DNA from: Actinotalea solisilvae
GTDB lineage: Bacteria; Actinomycetota; Actinomycetes; Actinomycetales; Cellulomonadaceae
DNA: 64,000 nucleotides
NCBI RefSeq assembly: GCF_016464425.1
Contig: NZ_JADDKQ010000004.1
Span: forward strand, 1-64,000
Direction: 5' to 3'
The notes beneath the pieces were generated by a model, which had not been told where the DNA came from, made no database searches, and saw nothing but the letters and a program-made list of their open reading frames with translations. Shown here piece after piece: positions 42,018 through 61,392 of this stretch. The position numbers and the translations under genes are program-made. How positions within the stretch are numbered: the first letter of the stretch is position 1; each line of letters begins with the position of its first letter.

Positions 42018-42548
42018 ATGGCGAGGCCGGACAAGGCAGCCGCGGTAGCCGAGCTCTCGGACCAGTTCCGTGACTCGAACGCCGTCGTGCTGACCGAGTA
42101 CCGCGGGCTCACCGTCGCGCAGCTCAAGCAGCTGCGTCGCGCGCTCAGCGGCAACGCAACCTACGCCGTGGTGAAGAACACGCTGTCCGCCATCGCGGCC
42201 AAGCAGGCTGGCGTCGACATCGCCGACGACCAGCTCGCCGGCCCCTCGGCCGTCGCCTTCGTGACCGGTGACCCGGTCGAGGCGGCCAAGGGCCTGCGTG
42301 ACTTCGCCAAGGCCAACCCGCAGCTCGTCATCAAGGGCGGTGTCCTCGACGGACGCGCCATGACGGCCGCGGACATCACCAAGCTCGCGGACCTCGAGTC
42401 CCGCGAGGTCCTGCTCGCCAAGGCAGCCGGCGCCTTCAAGGCCAAGCTGTACCAGGCGGCTTACATGTTCACGGCGCCCACGGCCCAGGCCGTGCGCACC
42501 ATCGATGCCCTGCGCGAGAAGCGGGCGACCGAGGAGCAGGCGGCCTGA
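42018..42548 (+). CDS. rplJ: Ribosomal protein uL10
   Basis: This 176-residue stalk base protein has N-terminal [21 protein letters not shown] and the [14 protein letters not shown] rRNA-binding region. The C-terminal helix that holds L7/L12 dimers ends with [13 protein letters not shown]. The ATG follows GGAAGGA. It is controlled by the leader upstream and cotranscribed with rplL 99 bases later. Confidence 0.97.
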   Translation: MARPDKAAAVAELSDQFRDSNAVVLTEYRGLTVAQLKQLRRALSGNATYAVVKNTLSAIAAKQAGVDIADDQLAGPSAVAFVTGDPVEAAKGLRDFAKANPQLVIKGGVLDGRAMTAADITKLADLESREVLLAKAAGAFKAKLYQAAYMFTAPTAQAVRTIDALREKRATEEQAA

Positions 42549-42647
42549 CCTCCGGGTCCTGACGCCTCGCCCCTCGACACACCACCCCACCTGCCCCCCG
42601 GCCCCACCGGCCGGACGGCGCAGGGCAATCAGGAAGGACACGCCACC

Positions 42648-43040
42648 ATGGCGAAGCTCACCACCACCGAGCTCCTCGACGCGTTCAAGGAGCTCACGCT
42701 CATCGAGCTCTCCGAGTTCGTGAAGGCCTTCGAGGAGACCTTCGAGGTCACCGCTGCCGCTCCCGTCGCCGTGGCCGGCCCGGCCGCCGGTGGCGCCGGC
42801 GCCGCTGCCGCCGAGGAGGTCGAGGAGAAGACGGAGTTCGACGTCGTCCTCGAGGCCGCCGGCGACAAGAAGATCCAGGTCATCAAGGAGGTGCGCGCGC
42901 TCACGAGCCTGGGCCTCAAGGAGGCCAAGGACCTCGTCGACGAGGCGCCCAAGCCCGTCCTGGAGGGCGTCAACAAGGAGGCGGCCGACAAGGCGAAGGC
43001 GGCCCTCGAGGGCGCCGGCGCGACGGTCACCGTCAAGTGA
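42648..43040 (+). CDS. rplL: Ribosomal protein bL12 (L7/L12)
   Basis: This 130-residue stalk protein recruits translational GTPases. The N-terminal dimerisation helix ([22 protein letters not shown]) is joined by an Ala/Gly hinge (about 45-58) to the conserved domain with [29 protein letters not shown]. It ends with TVTVK. A strong hairpin follows. Confidence 0.97.
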   Translation: MAKLTTTELLDAFKELTLIELSEFVKAFEETFEVTAAAPVAVAGPAAGGAGAAAAEEVEEKTEFDVVLEAAGDKKIQVIKEVRALTSLGLKEAKDLVDEAPKPVLEGVNKEAADKAKAALEGAGATVTVK

Positions 43041-43092
43041 CGTCGTTCTGACCTCTGCTGGACCCGGCGCCTCACGGCGCCGACGCACGACA

Positions 43093-43128
43093 GCGAGGCC
43101 CGCACCCCTCCGGGGGTGCGGGCCTCGC
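43093..43128 (+). terminator. Terminator of rplJ-rplL
   Basis: A perfect 16-bp stem (GCGAGGCCCGCACCCC, 43093-43108, with 43113-43128) carries a TCCG tetraloop, 53 bases after the rplL stop. There is no U-tract. Confidence 0.85.
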
Positions 43129-43129
43129 C

Positions 43130-43170
43130 GCGTCCCCACCCGCTGCGTCCCCACCCGCTGCGTCCCCGAC
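43130..43170. repeat. 15-bp tandem repeat after the rplL terminator
   Basis: Two exact units of GCGTCCCCACCCGCT (43130-43144, 43145-43159) and a partial third lie in the 564-base gap between rplL and rpoB. Confidence 0.85.
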
Positions 43171-43202
43171 CCCGCGCCCACGCGGCCCGTCCCACGCCCG
43201 GC

Positions 43203-43285
43203 CGGACGCTCGCGTGCGAGCGTCCGTGCAGGTGGAGGCGTCGACGACACCTCCGGACGCACGGACGCTCGGATCCGAGCATCCG
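43203..43285. repeat. Two related 24-bp palindromes upstream of the rpoB promoter
   Basis: CGGACGCTCGC (43203-43213) pairs exactly with 43216-43226. CGGACGCTCGG (43262-43272) pairs with 43275-43285 with one mismatch. The two share the first ten bases and are 59 bases apart. Between them AGGTG/CACCT (43230-43234, 43248-43252) forms a further weak stem. The function is unknown. From 43286 to 43415 I see nothing else. Confidence 0.8.
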
Positions 43286-43415
43286 GACGGGAGGGGGCGC
43301 TGCGGCGGGCGCGGGCGCAGGTGGGGGAGCCGGCCGCGACGCCGCGTCCGCAGGGTGGAGAACCGGGGATGGGACCACGGCGCGAGGGCCGGGTCAAGTC
43401 GTCGGATGACCTCAG

Positions 43416-43444
43416 TGGACAGGCGGAGACAGCTCGGGTACGCT
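43416..43444 (+). promoter_or_regulatory. Promoter of rpoB-rpoC
   Basis: TGGACA (43416-43421), a 17-base spacer and TACGCT (43439-43444), one base from TTGACA. Transcription would start near 43451, giving a leader of about 150 bases. Confidence 0.7.
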
Positions 43445-43604
43445 AGCGCTTTGCGCTGGCTTGTGCCTGCACCCCTCAACCCGCCCCGGTCCCGCCGTCC
43501 TGCCCGAGCTCTGCCCGGTGCCCGGACGTCCGCCGCGGTCTGGTGACGGCAGGGTAGGCCATGACCCGGCGCGCGTGCACTCGATCCGCAGGGAAGGACC
43601 CCTC

Positions 43605-47111
<3,507 letters not shown>

Positions 47112-47118
47112 CCTCGCG

Positions 47119-47150
47119 GGTCCGCCGGGACACCCCTGTCCCGGCGGACC
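47119..47150 (+). other. Perfect hairpin between rpoB and rpoC
   Basis: GGTCCGCCGGGACA (47119-47132) pairs exactly with 47137-47150 around a CCCC loop, 7 bases after the rpoB stop and 63 before the rpoC start. There is no U-tract, and a full terminator here would starve rpoC, so partial termination or an RNA-processing/stability stem is more likely. Confidence 0.6.
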
Positions 47151-47213
47151 TCGCCACCGGCTCCCTCCGGCCGTATACCGGGGAACACAGACAGACGAAG
47201 GAAGTAGGACACC

Positions 47214-51098
<3,885 letters not shown>

Positions 51099-51110
51099 CG
51101 TCACCTCGCT

Positions 51111-51148
51111 GACGGAGGGGGTCCACCACGCGGTGGGCCCCCTCCGTC
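51111..51148 (+). terminator. Terminator of rpoBC
   Basis: GACGGAGGGGG (51111-51121) pairs exactly with 51138-51148; the loop contains a further CCAC/GTGG pairing. It begins 13 bases after the rpoC stop. Confidence 0.8.
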
Positions 51149-51227
51149 GCCTCCGGGCGCTCCCGGGACCGCCGCGCGGCGGGGCCGGGGCGCCCGCTGC
51201 ACCCGCCCCGGAGCGACCGAGGTCACT

Positions 51228-51257
51228 TTGACGCTCTCGCGGACCAGCAGGTAACGT
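51228..51257 (+). promoter_or_regulatory. Promoter of the rpsL-rpsG-fusA-tuf operon
   Basis: TTGACG (51228-51233), an 18-base spacer and TAACGT (51252-51257). The leader would be about 280 bases and contains the stem-loop at 51416-51441. The 446-base gap between rpoC and rpsL holds no gene. Confidence 0.7.
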
Positions 51258-51415
51258 AAGTCCCTGTGCCCGCGCCGTCGGGCCCTCGCGCGTGCATCGC
51301 GTGCGACCCGCCCGGGAGACCGGGACGGACGTCGTCGGGATGCCGGGTCGTCGACCGGGGTCGCGCGGTCCACCGTCCAGATGAATCCTGGCGGTCGGTC
51401 CGTGTCCACGACCGG

Positions 51416-51441
51416 CCGACACGCCCGGATGCGGGGGTCGG
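51416..51441 (+). promoter_or_regulatory. Leader stem-loop shared with rpsJ leader (rpsL copy)
   Basis: This 26-nt element pairs CCGAC with GTCGG and CCCG with CGGG around GATG, with ACG and G as internal bulges. It differs from the rpsJ copy (56227-56252) at three positions, two of them in the terminal loop. It lies about 100 bases before rpsL. Confidence 0.6.
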
Positions 51442-51544
51442 CAGTCGGCGGCGCAGGACGAAAGATCCCAGGTTCGGCACCAGCCGGACCTCGTGACCGG
51501 CGGTCGCCGGTCGACCAGAGCCAGACCGAGAAGACGGAGACGTA

Positions 51545-51916
51545 GTGCCCACGATCCAGCAGCTCGTGCGCAAGGGACGGACGTCCAAGACGACGTCGTC
51601 CAAGACGCCGGCCCTCAAGGGCAGCCCGCAGCGGCGCGGTGTGTGCACCCGCGTCTACACCACGACCCCGAAGAAGCCGAACTCCGCGCTGCGCAAGGTC
51701 GCACGCGTGAAGCTCTCGAGCCAGATCGAGGTCACCGCCTACATCCCCGGCGTCGGCCACAACCTCCAGGAGCACTCCATCGTGCTCGTGCGCGGCGGTC
51801 GTGTGAAGGACCTGCCGGGTGTCCGCTACAAGATCGTGCGCGGTGCGCTCGACACCCAGGGTGTCAAGAACCGCAAGCAGGCGCGCAGCCGTTACGGCGC
51901 GAAGAAGGGGAACTGA
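51545..51916 (+). CDS. rpsL: Ribosomal protein uS12
   Basis: This 123-residue decoding-centre protein starts with [16 protein letters not shown] (about 37-49) and the later [15 protein letters not shown] region keep the residues usually changed in streptomycin resistance. It is the first gene of the str operon; rpsG starts one base after its stop. A leader of about 280 bases precedes it. Confidence 0.98.
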   Translation: MPTIQQLVRKGRTSKTTSSKTPALKGSPQRRGVCTRVYTTTPKKPNSALRKVARVKLSSQIEVTAYIPGVGHNLQEHSIVLVRGGRVKDLPGVRYKIVRGALDTQGVKNRKQARSRYGAKKGN

Positions 51917-51917
51917 G

Positions 51918-52388
51918 ATGCCTCGTAAGGGTCCGGCCCCGAAGCGGCCGCTCATCGTCGACCCGGTCTACGGGTCTCCTGTCGTCACGCAGCTCGTGAA
52001 CAAGGTCCTCCTCGACGGCAAGAAGTCCGTCGCCGAGGCCATCGTCTACGGCGCGCTCGAGGGTGCTCGCGAGAAGACGGGCGGCGACCCCGTCGTCGTC
52101 CTCAAGCGCGCGCTCGACAACGTGCGCCCGTCGCTCGAGGTCAAGTCCCGCCGCGTCGGTGGCGCCACGTACCAGGTGCCCGTCGAGGTCCGCCCGGTCC
52201 GCGCGACGACGCTCGCGCTGCGCTGGCTCGTGGACTACTCCCGCGCCCGTCGCGAGAAGACCATGACCGAGCGTCTGATGAACGAGATCCTCGACGCCTC
52301 CAACGGCCTGGGTGCCGCGGTCAAGCGCCGCGAGGACATGCACAAGATGGCCGAGTCGAACAAGGCGTTCGCGCACTACCGCTGGTAG
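51918..52388 (+). CDS. rpsG: Ribosomal protein uS7
   Basis: This 156-residue primary 16S binder and 30S head organiser contains [20 protein letters not shown] and ends with NKAFAHYRW, which is typical. The ATG at 51918 lies one base after the rpsL stop. It is the usual repressor protein of the str operon. Confidence 0.98.
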   Translation: MPRKGPAPKRPLIVDPVYGSPVVTQLVNKVLLDGKKSVAEAIVYGALEGAREKTGGDPVVVLKRALDNVRPSLEVKSRRVGGATYQVPVEVRPVRATTLALRWLVDYSRARREKTMTERLMNEILDASNGLGAAVKRREDMHKMAESNKAFAHYRW

Positions 52389-52487
52389 TCGCCGCCACGG
52401 CGGGCGACCGCCGCTCGGCCGGGGACGGCCACAGCTCCACCAGGCCCACCCGGCCACCACCGACTGCTCCAAGAAGGGCTTCACACC

Positions 52488-54590
<2,103 letters not shown>

Positions 54591-54709
54591 TCCCACAGGT
54601 CGTCAGCAAGTCCAGTTCCACACACAACCTGTAGCGACCCGCACGCCCCGCAGGAGTCAGCCGGCACCTGCATCGTTCGGCACAACTACCCAGTCCGAGG
54701 AGGACCCCA

Positions 54710-55900
54710 GTGGCGAAGGCCAAGTTCGAGCGGACCAAGCCGCACGTCAACATCGGGACCATCGGTCACGTCGACCACGGCAAGACGACGCTGACCGCTG
54801 CCATCTCGAAGGTGCTGCACGACAAGTACCCCACCCTGAACCCCTTCACGCCGTTCGACGAGATCGACAAGGCGCCGGAGGAGAAGCAGCGCGGTATCAC
54901 GATCAACATCGCGCACGTCGAGTACCAGACGGAGAAGCGCCACTACGCGCACGTCGACGCGCCCGGTCACGCCGACTACATCAAGAACATGATCACCGGT
55001 GCGGCGCAGATGGACGGCGCCATCCTCGTGGTCGCCGCGACGGACGGCCCGATGGCCCAGACGCGTGAGCACGTCCTGCTCGCCCGTCAGGTCGGCGTGC
55101 CCTACCTGCTCGTCGCGCTCAACAAGTCCGACATGGTCGACGACGAGGAGATCCTCGAGCTCGTCGAGATGGAGGTCCGCGAGCTGCTGTCGGCCCAGGG
55201 CTTCGACGGCGACGACGCGCCCGTGGTCCGGGTCTCCGGCCTCAAGGCGCTCGAGGGCGACCCGGAGTGGGTCAAGGCCGTCGAGGCGCTCCTGGACGCC
55301 GTGGACGAGTCGGTCCCGGAGCCGGTCCGCGACATGGACAAGCCGTTCCTCATGCCCATCGAGGACGTCTTCACCATCACGGGCCGTGGCACCGTCGTCA
55401 CCGGCAAGGTCGACCGCGGCAAGCTCGCGATCAACTCCGAGGTCGAGATCGTCGGCATCCGCCCGGCGCAGAAGACCACGGTCACCGGTATCGAGATGTT
55501 CCACAAGCAGATGGACGAGGCGTGGGCCGGCGAGAACTGCGGCCTCCTGCTCCGTGGCATCAAGCGTGAGGACGTCGAGCGCGGACAGGTCGTCGTGAAG
55601 CCGGGTTCGATCACGCCGCACACCGACTTCGAGGCCCAGGTCTACATCCTGGCCAAGGACGAGGGCGGCCGTCACAACCCGTTCTACTCGAACTACCGTC
55701 CGCAGTTCTACTTCCGCACCACCGACGTCACCGGCGTCATCACGCTGCCCGAGGGCACCGAGATGGTCATGCCCGGCGACAACACCGAGATGACGGTCGA
55801 GCTGATCCAGCCGATCGCCATGGAGGAGGGCCTCGGCTTCGCCATCCGTGAGGGTGGTCGGACCGTCGGCTCCGGCAAGGTGACGAAGATCCTCAAGTGA
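54710..55900 (+). CDS. tuf: Elongation factor Tu
   Basis: This 396-residue GTPase delivers aminoacyl-tRNA. It starts with GTG. Motifs are [12 protein letters not shown], the switch [25 protein letters not shown] and NKSDMV, with domain [15 protein letters not shown]. The 119 bases before it hold only a GGAGG ribosome-binding site that I can see. It ends the str operon at a strong terminator. Confidence 0.98.
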   Translation: MAKAKFERTKPHVNIGTIGHVDHGKTTLTAAISKVLHDKYPTLNPFTPFDEIDKAPEEKQRGITINIAHVEYQTEKRHYAHVDAPGHADYIKNMITGAAQMDGAILVVAATDGPMAQTREHVLLARQVGVPYLLVALNKSDMVDDEEILELVEMEVRELLSAQGFDGDDAPVVRVSGLKALEGDPEWVKAVEALLDAVDESVPEPVRDMDKPFLMPIEDVFTITGRGTVVTGKVDRGKLAINSEVEIVGIRPAQKTTVTGIEMFHKQMDEAWAGENCGLLLRGIKREDVERGQVVVKPGSITPHTDFEAQVYILAKDEGGRHNPFYSNYRPQFYFRTTDVTGVITLPEGTEMVMPGDNTEMTVELIQPIAMEEGLGFAIREGGRTVGSGKVTKILK

Positions 55901-55905
55901 CGTGA

Positions 55906-55938
55906 GCGAGGGCCCGGGCCTGGTGCCCGGGCCCTCGC
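55906..55938 (+). terminator. Terminator of the str operon
   Basis: GCGAGGGCCCGGGC (55906-55919) pairs exactly with 55925-55938, five bases after the tuf stop. Confidence 0.85.
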
Positions 55939-55978
55939 CATGTCCGGTGTGCCCCCGGTGTGACCGGGGCGACGTCCG

Positions 55979-56013
55979 GCCGATTGGTAATCGGCTGGGG
56001 CGTCTGGCACACT
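55979..56013 (+). promoter_or_regulatory. Candidate S10 operon promoter with overlapping palindrome
   Basis: TTGGTA (55984-55989), an 18-base spacer and CACACT (56008-56013) precede a leader of about 270 bases. GCCGATT/AATCGGC (55979-55985, 55989-55995) is a perfect inverted repeat covering the -35. The 389-base gap from tuf to rpsJ otherwise holds only the leader stem-loop. Confidence 0.45.
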
Positions 56014-56226
56014 GTTCAGGTTGCCCGGCGCCGCCGTGCGCCGCGCAGGCAGGGGAGCGTTCCACGAGCCCCGCAGCGCGGTCGTCAGGTGTGAGACCGG
56101 CAGCCAAGCACGACAGACGTTGAGGAGCAGGTGCCTCGCCCACATCCGGGCGACGGGGACTGGCTCCACACAGCATCCAACGACCTCGCTCCTCACGGTG
56201 CGCAGCGCGAAGGTGTGTCGCGAATC

Positions 56227-56252
56227 GCGACACGCCCGAGTGCGGGGGTCGG
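56227..56252 (+). promoter_or_regulatory. Leader stem-loop shared with rpsL leader (rpsJ copy)
   Basis: The same 26-nt structure as at 51416-51441: CGAC/GTCG and CCCG/CGGG stems, with loop AGTG in place of GATG. It lies about 37 bases before the rpsJ start. Confidence 0.6.
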
Positions 56253-56289
56253 ACAGCCAGCGGTTCGAGAGAGAGAGTCAGACGACGCC

Positions 56290-56598
56290 ATGGCGGGACA
56301 GAAGATCCGCATCCGGCTCAAGTCCTACGACCACGAGGTCATCGACAGCTCGGCGCGCAAGATCGTCGACACGGTGACGCGCGCTGGTGCGACGGTCGTG
56401 GGTCCGGTGCCGCTGCCGACGGAGAAGAACGTCTTCTGCGTCATCCGGTCGCCTCACAAGTACAAGGACAGCCGCGAGCACTTCGAGATGCGCACGCACA
56501 AGCGCCTCATCGACATCATCGATCCCACGCCGAAGGCGGTGGACTCGCTCATGCGACTCGACCTGCCCGCGGACGTGAACATCGAGATCAAGCTCTGA
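56290..56598 (+). CDS. rpsJ: Ribosomal protein uS10
   Basis: This 102-residue protein is also the NusE antitermination factor that binds NusB and NusG. Markers are [34 protein letters not shown] and the closing [11 protein letters not shown]. It is the first gene of the S10 operon, with a long leader upstream. Confidence 0.98.
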   Translation: MAGQKIRIRLKSYDHEVIDSSARKIVDTVTRAGATVVGPVPLPTEKNVFCVIRSPHKYKDSREHFEMRTHKRLIDIIDPTPKAVDSLMRLDLPADVNIEIKL

Positions 56599-56617
56599 GG
56601 CCGGTCAGGAGATCACG

Positions 56618-57280
56618 ATGACCACGCTTCCCCAGAACGCCAAGCCGATCACGGCACTGCTCGGGACCAAGCTGGGCATGACCCAGCTGTGGGACGAGGC
56701 CGGGCGCCTCGTGCCGGTCACGGTCGTGCAGGTCGGCACCAACGTGGTGACGCAGGTGCGCAGCACGGACGCCGACGGCTACGCCGCGGTCCAGCTCGCC
56801 TACGGGCCCATCGACCCGCGCAAGGTGACGCAGCCCCTCAAGGGCCACTTCGAGAAGGCCGGCGTCACGCCGCGCCGTCACGTCGCCGAGATCCGCACGT
56901 CCGACGCAGCCGAGTTCACGCTCGGCCAGGAGATCACCGCCGAGGCCTTCACGGCCGGCCAGGTGGTCGACGTCGTCGGCACCACCAAGGGCAAGGGCAC
57001 GGCCGGTGTCATGAAGCGTCACGGCTTCTCCGGCGTCGGCGCCTCCCACGGTGCGCACCGCAACCACCGCAAGCCCGGCTCGATCGGCGGCGCCTCGACG
57101 CCGTCGCGCGTCTTCAAGGGCCTGCGCATGGCCGGTCGCATGGGCCACGTGCGCCAGACCACCCAGAACCTGACCGTTCACGCGGTCGACGCCGAGCGGG
57201 GCCTCCTGCTCGTCAAGGGCGCCGTTCCCGGCCCCAAGGGCGGCGTCGTCCTCGTGCGTAGTGCCGCGAAGGGGGCGTGA
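56618..57280 (+). CDS. rplC: Ribosomal protein uL3
   Basis: This 220-residue protein sits near the peptidyl-transferase centre. Markers are [14 protein letters not shown], the [19 protein letters not shown] region and [17 protein letters not shown]. Position 19 bases after rpsJ and overlap with the rplD ribosome-binding region fit the S10 operon. Confidence 0.98.
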   Translation: MTTLPQNAKPITALLGTKLGMTQLWDEAGRLVPVTVVQVGTNVVTQVRSTDADGYAAVQLAYGPIDPRKVTQPLKGHFEKAGVTPRRHVAEIRTSDAAEFTLGQEITAEAFTAGQVVDVVGTTKGKGTAGVMKRHGFSGVGASHGAHRNHRKPGSIGGASTPSRVFKGLRMAGRMGHVRQTTQNLTVHAVDAERGLLLVKGAVPGPKGGVVLVRSAAKGA

Positions 57281-57282
57281 CC

Positions 57283-57981
57283 ATGTCCGCGCTGACCGTC
57301 GACGTGCTGGACGCCACGGGCAAGAAGGCCGGCACCGCCGAGCTCCCTGCCGAGGTGTTCGACGTCCAGACGAACGTTCCGCTGATCCACCAGGTCGTGG
57401 TGGCCCAGCTCGCCGCCGCCCGCCAGGGCACCCACTCCACGAAGAGCCGTGGCGAGGTGTCCGGTGGTGGCAAGAAGCCGTACAAGCAGAAGGGCACCGG
57501 CCGCGCGCGCCAGGGCTCGACGCGTGCGCCGCAGTTCGCCGGCGGTGGCGTCGTCCACGGCCCCACGCCGCGTGACTACAGCCAGCGCACGCCCAAGAAG
57601 ATGAAGGCGGCCGCCCTGCGCGGCGCCCTGTCCGACCGGGCCCGGGCCGGCCGCGTGCACGTCGTGGAGAGCTTCGCCGCCGAGGGCTCCGTGCCCTCGA
57701 CGCGCACGGCCGTCGCGACCCTCGCGTCGATCTCGCAGCGTCGCCACGTCCTCGTGGTGCTCGAGCGGGGCGACGAGGCCAGCTGGAAGTCGCTGCGCAA
57801 CGCCGAGCAGGTCCACCTGCTCCAGGCCGACCAGCTCAACACCTACGACGTGCTCGTCTCCGACGACGTCGTCTTCACCCGCGGTGCGCTCGAGGCCTTC
57901 CTCACGCGCCCCACGGGCAAGGCGGCCAAGGCCGTCGCGACGTCGACCGAGGCCGAGCAGGACGCTGAGGAGACGAAGTGA
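57283..57981 (+). CDS. rplD: Ribosomal protein uL4
   Basis: This 232-residue protein has a tunnel loop [19 protein letters not shown] followed by [16 protein letters not shown]. The ATG at 57283 was chosen because AAGGGGG (57269-57275) is seven bases away; the GTG at 57277 would be only one base from it. It ends in an acidic tail and overlaps rplW by four bases. Confidence 0.96.
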   Translation: MSALTVDVLDATGKKAGTAELPAEVFDVQTNVPLIHQVVVAQLAAARQGTHSTKSRGEVSGGGKKPYKQKGTGRARQGSTRAPQFAGGGVVHGPTPRDYSQRTPKKMKAAALRGALSDRARAGRVHVVESFAAEGSVPSTRTAVATLASISQRRHVLVVLERGDEASWKSLRNAEQVHLLQADQLNTYDVLVSDDVVFTRGALEAFLTRPTGKAAKAVATSTEAEQDAEETK

Positions 57982-58280
57982 CCACGCTGAACAAGGACCC
58001 GCGCGACATCCTCATCTCGCCGGTCGTCTCCGAGAAGAGCTACGGCCTGCTCGACGAGGGCAAGTACACCTTCGTGGTCGACCCGCGCGCCAACAAGACG
58101 GAGATCAAGATCGCCGTCGAGCAGGTGTTCGACGTCGAGGTCGCCTCGGTCAACACGATCAACCGCAAGGGCAAGTCGCGGCGGACGAAGTTCGGCCTGG
58201 GCAAGCGCAAGGACACCAAGCGCGCGATCGTCACGCTGCGCTCGGGCACCATCGACATCTTCGGCGGACCGGTCGGCTGA
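57978..58280 (+). CDS. rplW: Ribosomal protein uL23
   Basis: This 100-residue protein lies at the tunnel exit and binds trigger factor and SRP. Markers are [21 protein letters not shown]-type start and [12 protein letters not shown]. The GTG overlaps the rplD stop (GTGA) and follows GAGGAG. Confidence 0.97.
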   Translation: MTTLNKDPRDILISPVVSEKSYGLLDEGKYTFVVDPRANKTEIKIAVEQVFDVEVASVNTINRKGKSRRTKFGLGKRKDTKRAIVTLRSGTIDIFGGPVG

Positions 58281-58314
58281 CGCCGGACCGACGAGACACA
58301 AGGGACTGACCTCC

Positions 58315-59157
58315 ATGGGAATCCGCAAGTACAAGCCGACGACGCCCGGCCGTCGTGGCTCGAGCGTCGCCGACTTCGTCGAGATCACGCGCTCCGAGCC
58401 CGAGAAGTCGCTCGTCCGGCCGCTGCACAAGACCGGTGGCCGCAACAGCACCGGTCGTGTGACGACGCGCCACCAGGGCGGCGGGCACAAGCGCGCCTAC
58501 CGCGTGATCGACTTCCGTCGTCACGACAAGGACGGCGTGCCGGCCAAGGTCGCGCACATCGAGTACGACCCCAACCGCACCGCGCGCATCGCGCTGCTGC
58601 ACTACGCGGACGGCGAGAAGCGCTACATCATCGCGCCGAACAAGCTGTCGCAGGGTGACGTGGTGGAGAACGGCGCCTCGGCCGACATCAAGCCGGGCAA
58701 CAACCTCCCGCTGCGCAACATCCCGACCGGTACCGTCATCCACGCCATCGAGCTCAAGCCCGGTGGCGGCGCGAAGATGGCCCGCTCGGCGGGCGCCTCG
58801 GTGCAGCTCGTCGCCAAGGACGGTCCCTACGCCCAGCTGCGTCTGCCCTCGGGCGAGATCCGCAACGTCGACCTGCGCTGCCGCGCCACGGTCGGCGAGG
58901 TCGGCAACGCCGAGCAGTCGAACATCAACTGGGGCAAGGCCGGCCGCATGCGCTGGAAGGGCAAGCGCCCGTCGGTCCGTGGTGTCGCGATGAACCCGAT
59001 CGACCACCCGCACGGTGGTGGTGAGGGCAAGACGTCCGGTGGTCGTCACCCGGTGAGCCCCTGGGGCCAGCCGGAGGGCCGCACGCGCCGTCCGAACAAG
59101 CCGAGCGACAAGCTCATCGTCCGTCGCCGCCGGTCCGGCAAGAACAAGAAGCGCTGA
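58315..59157 (+). CDS. rplB: Ribosomal protein uL2
   Basis: This 280-residue protein is essential for subunit joining and peptidyl transfer. Markers are [19 protein letters not shown] and the catalytic-site region [20 protein letters not shown] (with its conserved His). Length is as expected. Confidence 0.98.
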   Translation: MGIRKYKPTTPGRRGSSVADFVEITRSEPEKSLVRPLHKTGGRNSTGRVTTRHQGGGHKRAYRVIDFRRHDKDGVPAKVAHIEYDPNRTARIALLHYADGEKRYIIAPNKLSQGDVVENGASADIKPGNNLPLRNIPTGTVIHAIELKPGGGAKMARSAGASVQLVAKDGPYAQLRLPSGEIRNVDLRCRATVGEVGNAEQSNINWGKAGRMRWKGKRPSVRGVAMNPIDHPHGGGEGKTSGGRHPVSPWGQPEGRTRRPNKPSDKLIVRRRRSGKNKKR

Positions 59158-59172
59158 AAAGGAGCCTGACAG

Positions 59173-59454
59173 ATGCCTCGCAGCCTGAAGAAGGGCCCCT
59201 TCGTCGACGGCCACCTCCAGAAGAAGGTGGACGTGCAGAACGAGAAGGGGACCAAGACGGTCATCAAGACCTGGTCCCGGCGCTCGATGATCACGCCGGA
59301 CTTCCTCGGCCACACGTTCGCCGTGCACGACGGCCGCAAGCACGTCCCGGTCTTCGTGACCGAGTCGATGGTCGGCCACAAGCTCGGCGAGTTCGCCCCC
59401 ACGCGGACCTTCCGCGGCCACGAGAAGGACGACCGCAAGGGCCGTCGTCGCTGA
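59173..59454 (+). CDS. rpsS: Ribosomal protein uS19
   Basis: This 93-residue 30S head protein contains [18 protein letters not shown] at the start and [15 protein letters not shown]. It lies 15 bases after rplB. Confidence 0.98.
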   Translation: MPRSLKKGPFVDGHLQKKVDVQNEKGTKTVIKTWSRRSMITPDFLGHTFAVHDGRKHVPVFVTESMVGHKLGEFAPTRTFRGHEKDDRKGRRR

Positions 59455-59518
59455 CCTCACGGTCACCGACGACAACCCGGCGGTACGTCATCCACTGACA
59501 GAAGAAGGCAGGACAGCA

Positions 59519-59887
59519 ATGGAAGCCAAGGCGCAGGCGCGGTTCGTCCGTGTCACGCCCCAGAAGGCCCGGCGCGTCGTGGACCTCATCCGTGGCAAGC
59601 AGGCCGAGCAGGCCGTCGCGACGCTGAAGTTCGCGCCGCAGGCCGCGGGGGAGACGGTCCTCAAGGTCGTCGAGAGCGCGATCGCCAACGCCCGCGTCAA
59701 GGCGGACCGCGCGAACGTCGCGTTCGACGCCTCGACGCTCGTGGTCTCCGAGGCGTACGTGGACGAGGGCCCGACCCTCAAGCGTTTCCGCCCGCGGGCC
59801 CAGGGTCGCGCGAGCCAGATCCTCAAGCGCACGAGCCACATCACCGTGGTCGTCGCGCCGGTCGAGAAGAAGGAGAGGACCCGATAG
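59519..59887 (+). CDS. rplV: Ribosomal protein uL22
   Basis: This 122-residue protein lines the exit tunnel. Markers are [20 protein letters not shown] and [19 protein letters not shown]. Its TAG stop overlaps the rpsC GTG by one base. Confidence 0.97.
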   Translation: MEAKAQARFVRVTPQKARRVVDLIRGKQAEQAVATLKFAPQAAGETVLKVVESAIANARVKADRANVAFDASTLVVSEAYVDEGPTLKRFRPRAQGRASQILKRTSHITVVVAPVEKKERTR

Positions 59888-60714
59888 TGGGACAGAAGGT
59901 CAACCCGCACGGGTACCGCCTCGGCATCACCACCGACCACCGGTCGCGCTGGTTCGCCGACAGCACCAAGCCCGGGCAGCGCTACCGCGACTACGTCCGC
60001 GAGGACGTCCAGATCCGCAAGCTCATGTCGACGGGCCTCGAGCGCGCCGGCATCGCCAAGGTCGAGATCGAGCGCACGCGTGACCGCGTCCGCGTGGACA
60101 TCCACACGGCGCGTCCCGGCATCGTCATCGGCCGCCGTGGCGCCGAGGCCGACCGCATCCGCGGCGAGCTCGAGAAGCTCACGGGCAAGCAGGTCCAGCT
60201 CAACATCCTCGAGGTCAAGAACGCCGAGATCGAGGCGCAGCTGGTCGCGCAGGGCATCGCCGAGCAGCTCGCGAGCCGTGTCTCGTTCCGCCGCGCCATG
60301 CGCAAGGGCATGCAGTCCGCCCAGCGCGCGGGTGCCAAGGGCATCCGGGTCCAGTGCTCGGGTCGCCTCGGCGGCGCCGAGATGAGCCGGTCGGAGTTCT
60401 ACCGCGAGGGCCGCGTGCCCCTGCACACGCTCCGCGCGAACATCGACTTCGGTCTCTTCGAGGCGAAGACGACGTTCGGCCAGATCGGCGTCAAGGTCTG
60501 GATCTACAAGGGCGACATGACCGAGAAGGAGTTCGCCCGCGAGCAGGCCACGGCCGGCCCGCGCGCGCCCCGCGGTGGTCCGCGCGGCGACCGTGGCGAC
60601 CGTCCGGCTCGTGGTCCGCGCCGTGACCGTGCCGAGGGCACGTCCGAGGCACCGGCCCAGCCGGCCGCCGAGGCCGCTCCCGCCGGCGAGGCTTCGACCG
60701 GAACGGAGGCCTGA
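59887..60714 (+). CDS. rpsC: Ribosomal protein uS3
   Basis: This 275-residue protein has a KH domain with [17 protein letters not shown], and the [20 protein letters not shown] region used in mRNA unwinding at the entry site. Residues 220-275 are an Arg/Gly/Pro then Ala/Glu-rich actinobacterial tail, probably disordered. It starts with GTG. Confidence 0.98.
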   Translation: MGQKVNPHGYRLGITTDHRSRWFADSTKPGQRYRDYVREDVQIRKLMSTGLERAGIAKVEIERTRDRVRVDIHTARPGIVIGRRGAEADRIRGELEKLTGKQVQLNILEVKNAEIEAQLVAQGIAEQLASRVSFRRAMRKGMQSAQRAGAKGIRVQCSGRLGGAEMSRSEFYREGRVPLHTLRANIDFGLFEAKTTFGQIGVKVWIYKGDMTEKEFAREQATAGPRAPRGGPRGDRGDRPARGPRRDRAEGTSEAPAQPAAEAAPAGEASTGTEA

Positions 60715-60716
60715 GC

Positions 60717-61136
60717 ATGCTGATCCCGCGCAGGCTCAAGCACCGCAAGCAGCACCACCCGTCGCGCTCCGGCGCGGCCACGGGTGGCACCGCGATCTCG
60801 TTCGGCGAGTACGGCATCCAGGCTCTCGAGCCCGCCTACGTCACGAACCGGCAGATCGAGGCTGCTCGTATCGCCATGACCCGCCACATCAAGCGTGGTG
60901 GCAAGGTCTGGATCAACATCTACCCCGACCGTCCGCTGACCAAGAAGCCGGCGGAGACCCGCATGGGTTCCGGTAAGGGTTCCCCCGAGTGGTGGATCGC
61001 GAACGTCAAGCCGGGCCGCGTGCTCTTCGAGCTCGCCGGCGTCCCGGAGCCCCTCGCCCGTGAGGCGATGCGGCGTGCGATGCACAAGCTCCCGATGAAG
61101 TGCCGTTTCGTGGTGCGCGAGGGTGGTGGCAACTGA
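60717..61136 (+). CDS. rplP: Ribosomal protein uL16
   Basis: This 139-residue protein near the A site contains [13 protein letters not shown], the [13 protein letters not shown] segment and [18 protein letters not shown]. The stop overlaps the rpmC ATG by one base. Confidence 0.98.
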   Translation: MLIPRRLKHRKQHHPSRSGAATGGTAISFGEYGIQALEPAYVTNRQIEAARIAMTRHIKRGGKVWINIYPDRPLTKKPAETRMGSGKGSPEWWIANVKPGRVLFELAGVPEPLAREAMRRAMHKLPMKCRFVVREGGGN

Positions 61137-61378
61137 TGGCTATCGGGTCGAAGGAGCTTGCTCCGACCGAGCTGGACGGCATGGACGACGACGCGCTCGT
61201 CGCCGAGCTGAAGAAGGCCAAGGAGGAGCTGTTCAACCTCCGCTTCCAGTCCGCCACCGGCCAGCTCGAGAGCCACGGTCGGCTCAAGGCCGTGCGTCGC
61301 GACATCGCGCGGATCTACACGATCCTGCGCGAGCGCGAGCTCGGCATCCGTACCGCACCCAGCTCCAGCGCTGAGTGA
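61136..61378 (+). CDS. rpmC: Ribosomal protein uL29
   Basis: This 80-residue two-helix protein at the tunnel exit has the [21 protein letters not shown] motif and the later [15 protein letters not shown]. The ATG overlaps the rplP stop (TGATG). Confidence 0.97.
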   Translation: MAIGSKELAPTELDGMDDDALVAELKKAKEELFNLRFQSATGQLESHGRLKAVRRDIARIYTILRERELGIRTAPSSSAE

Positions 61379-61392
61379 GCGAGAGGTCTGAC

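Noticed and set aside
47151-47179. A separate promoter for rpoC (TATACC at 47174)
   Set aside because: No -35 hexamer lies at a suitable distance; the hexamer alone is not enough.
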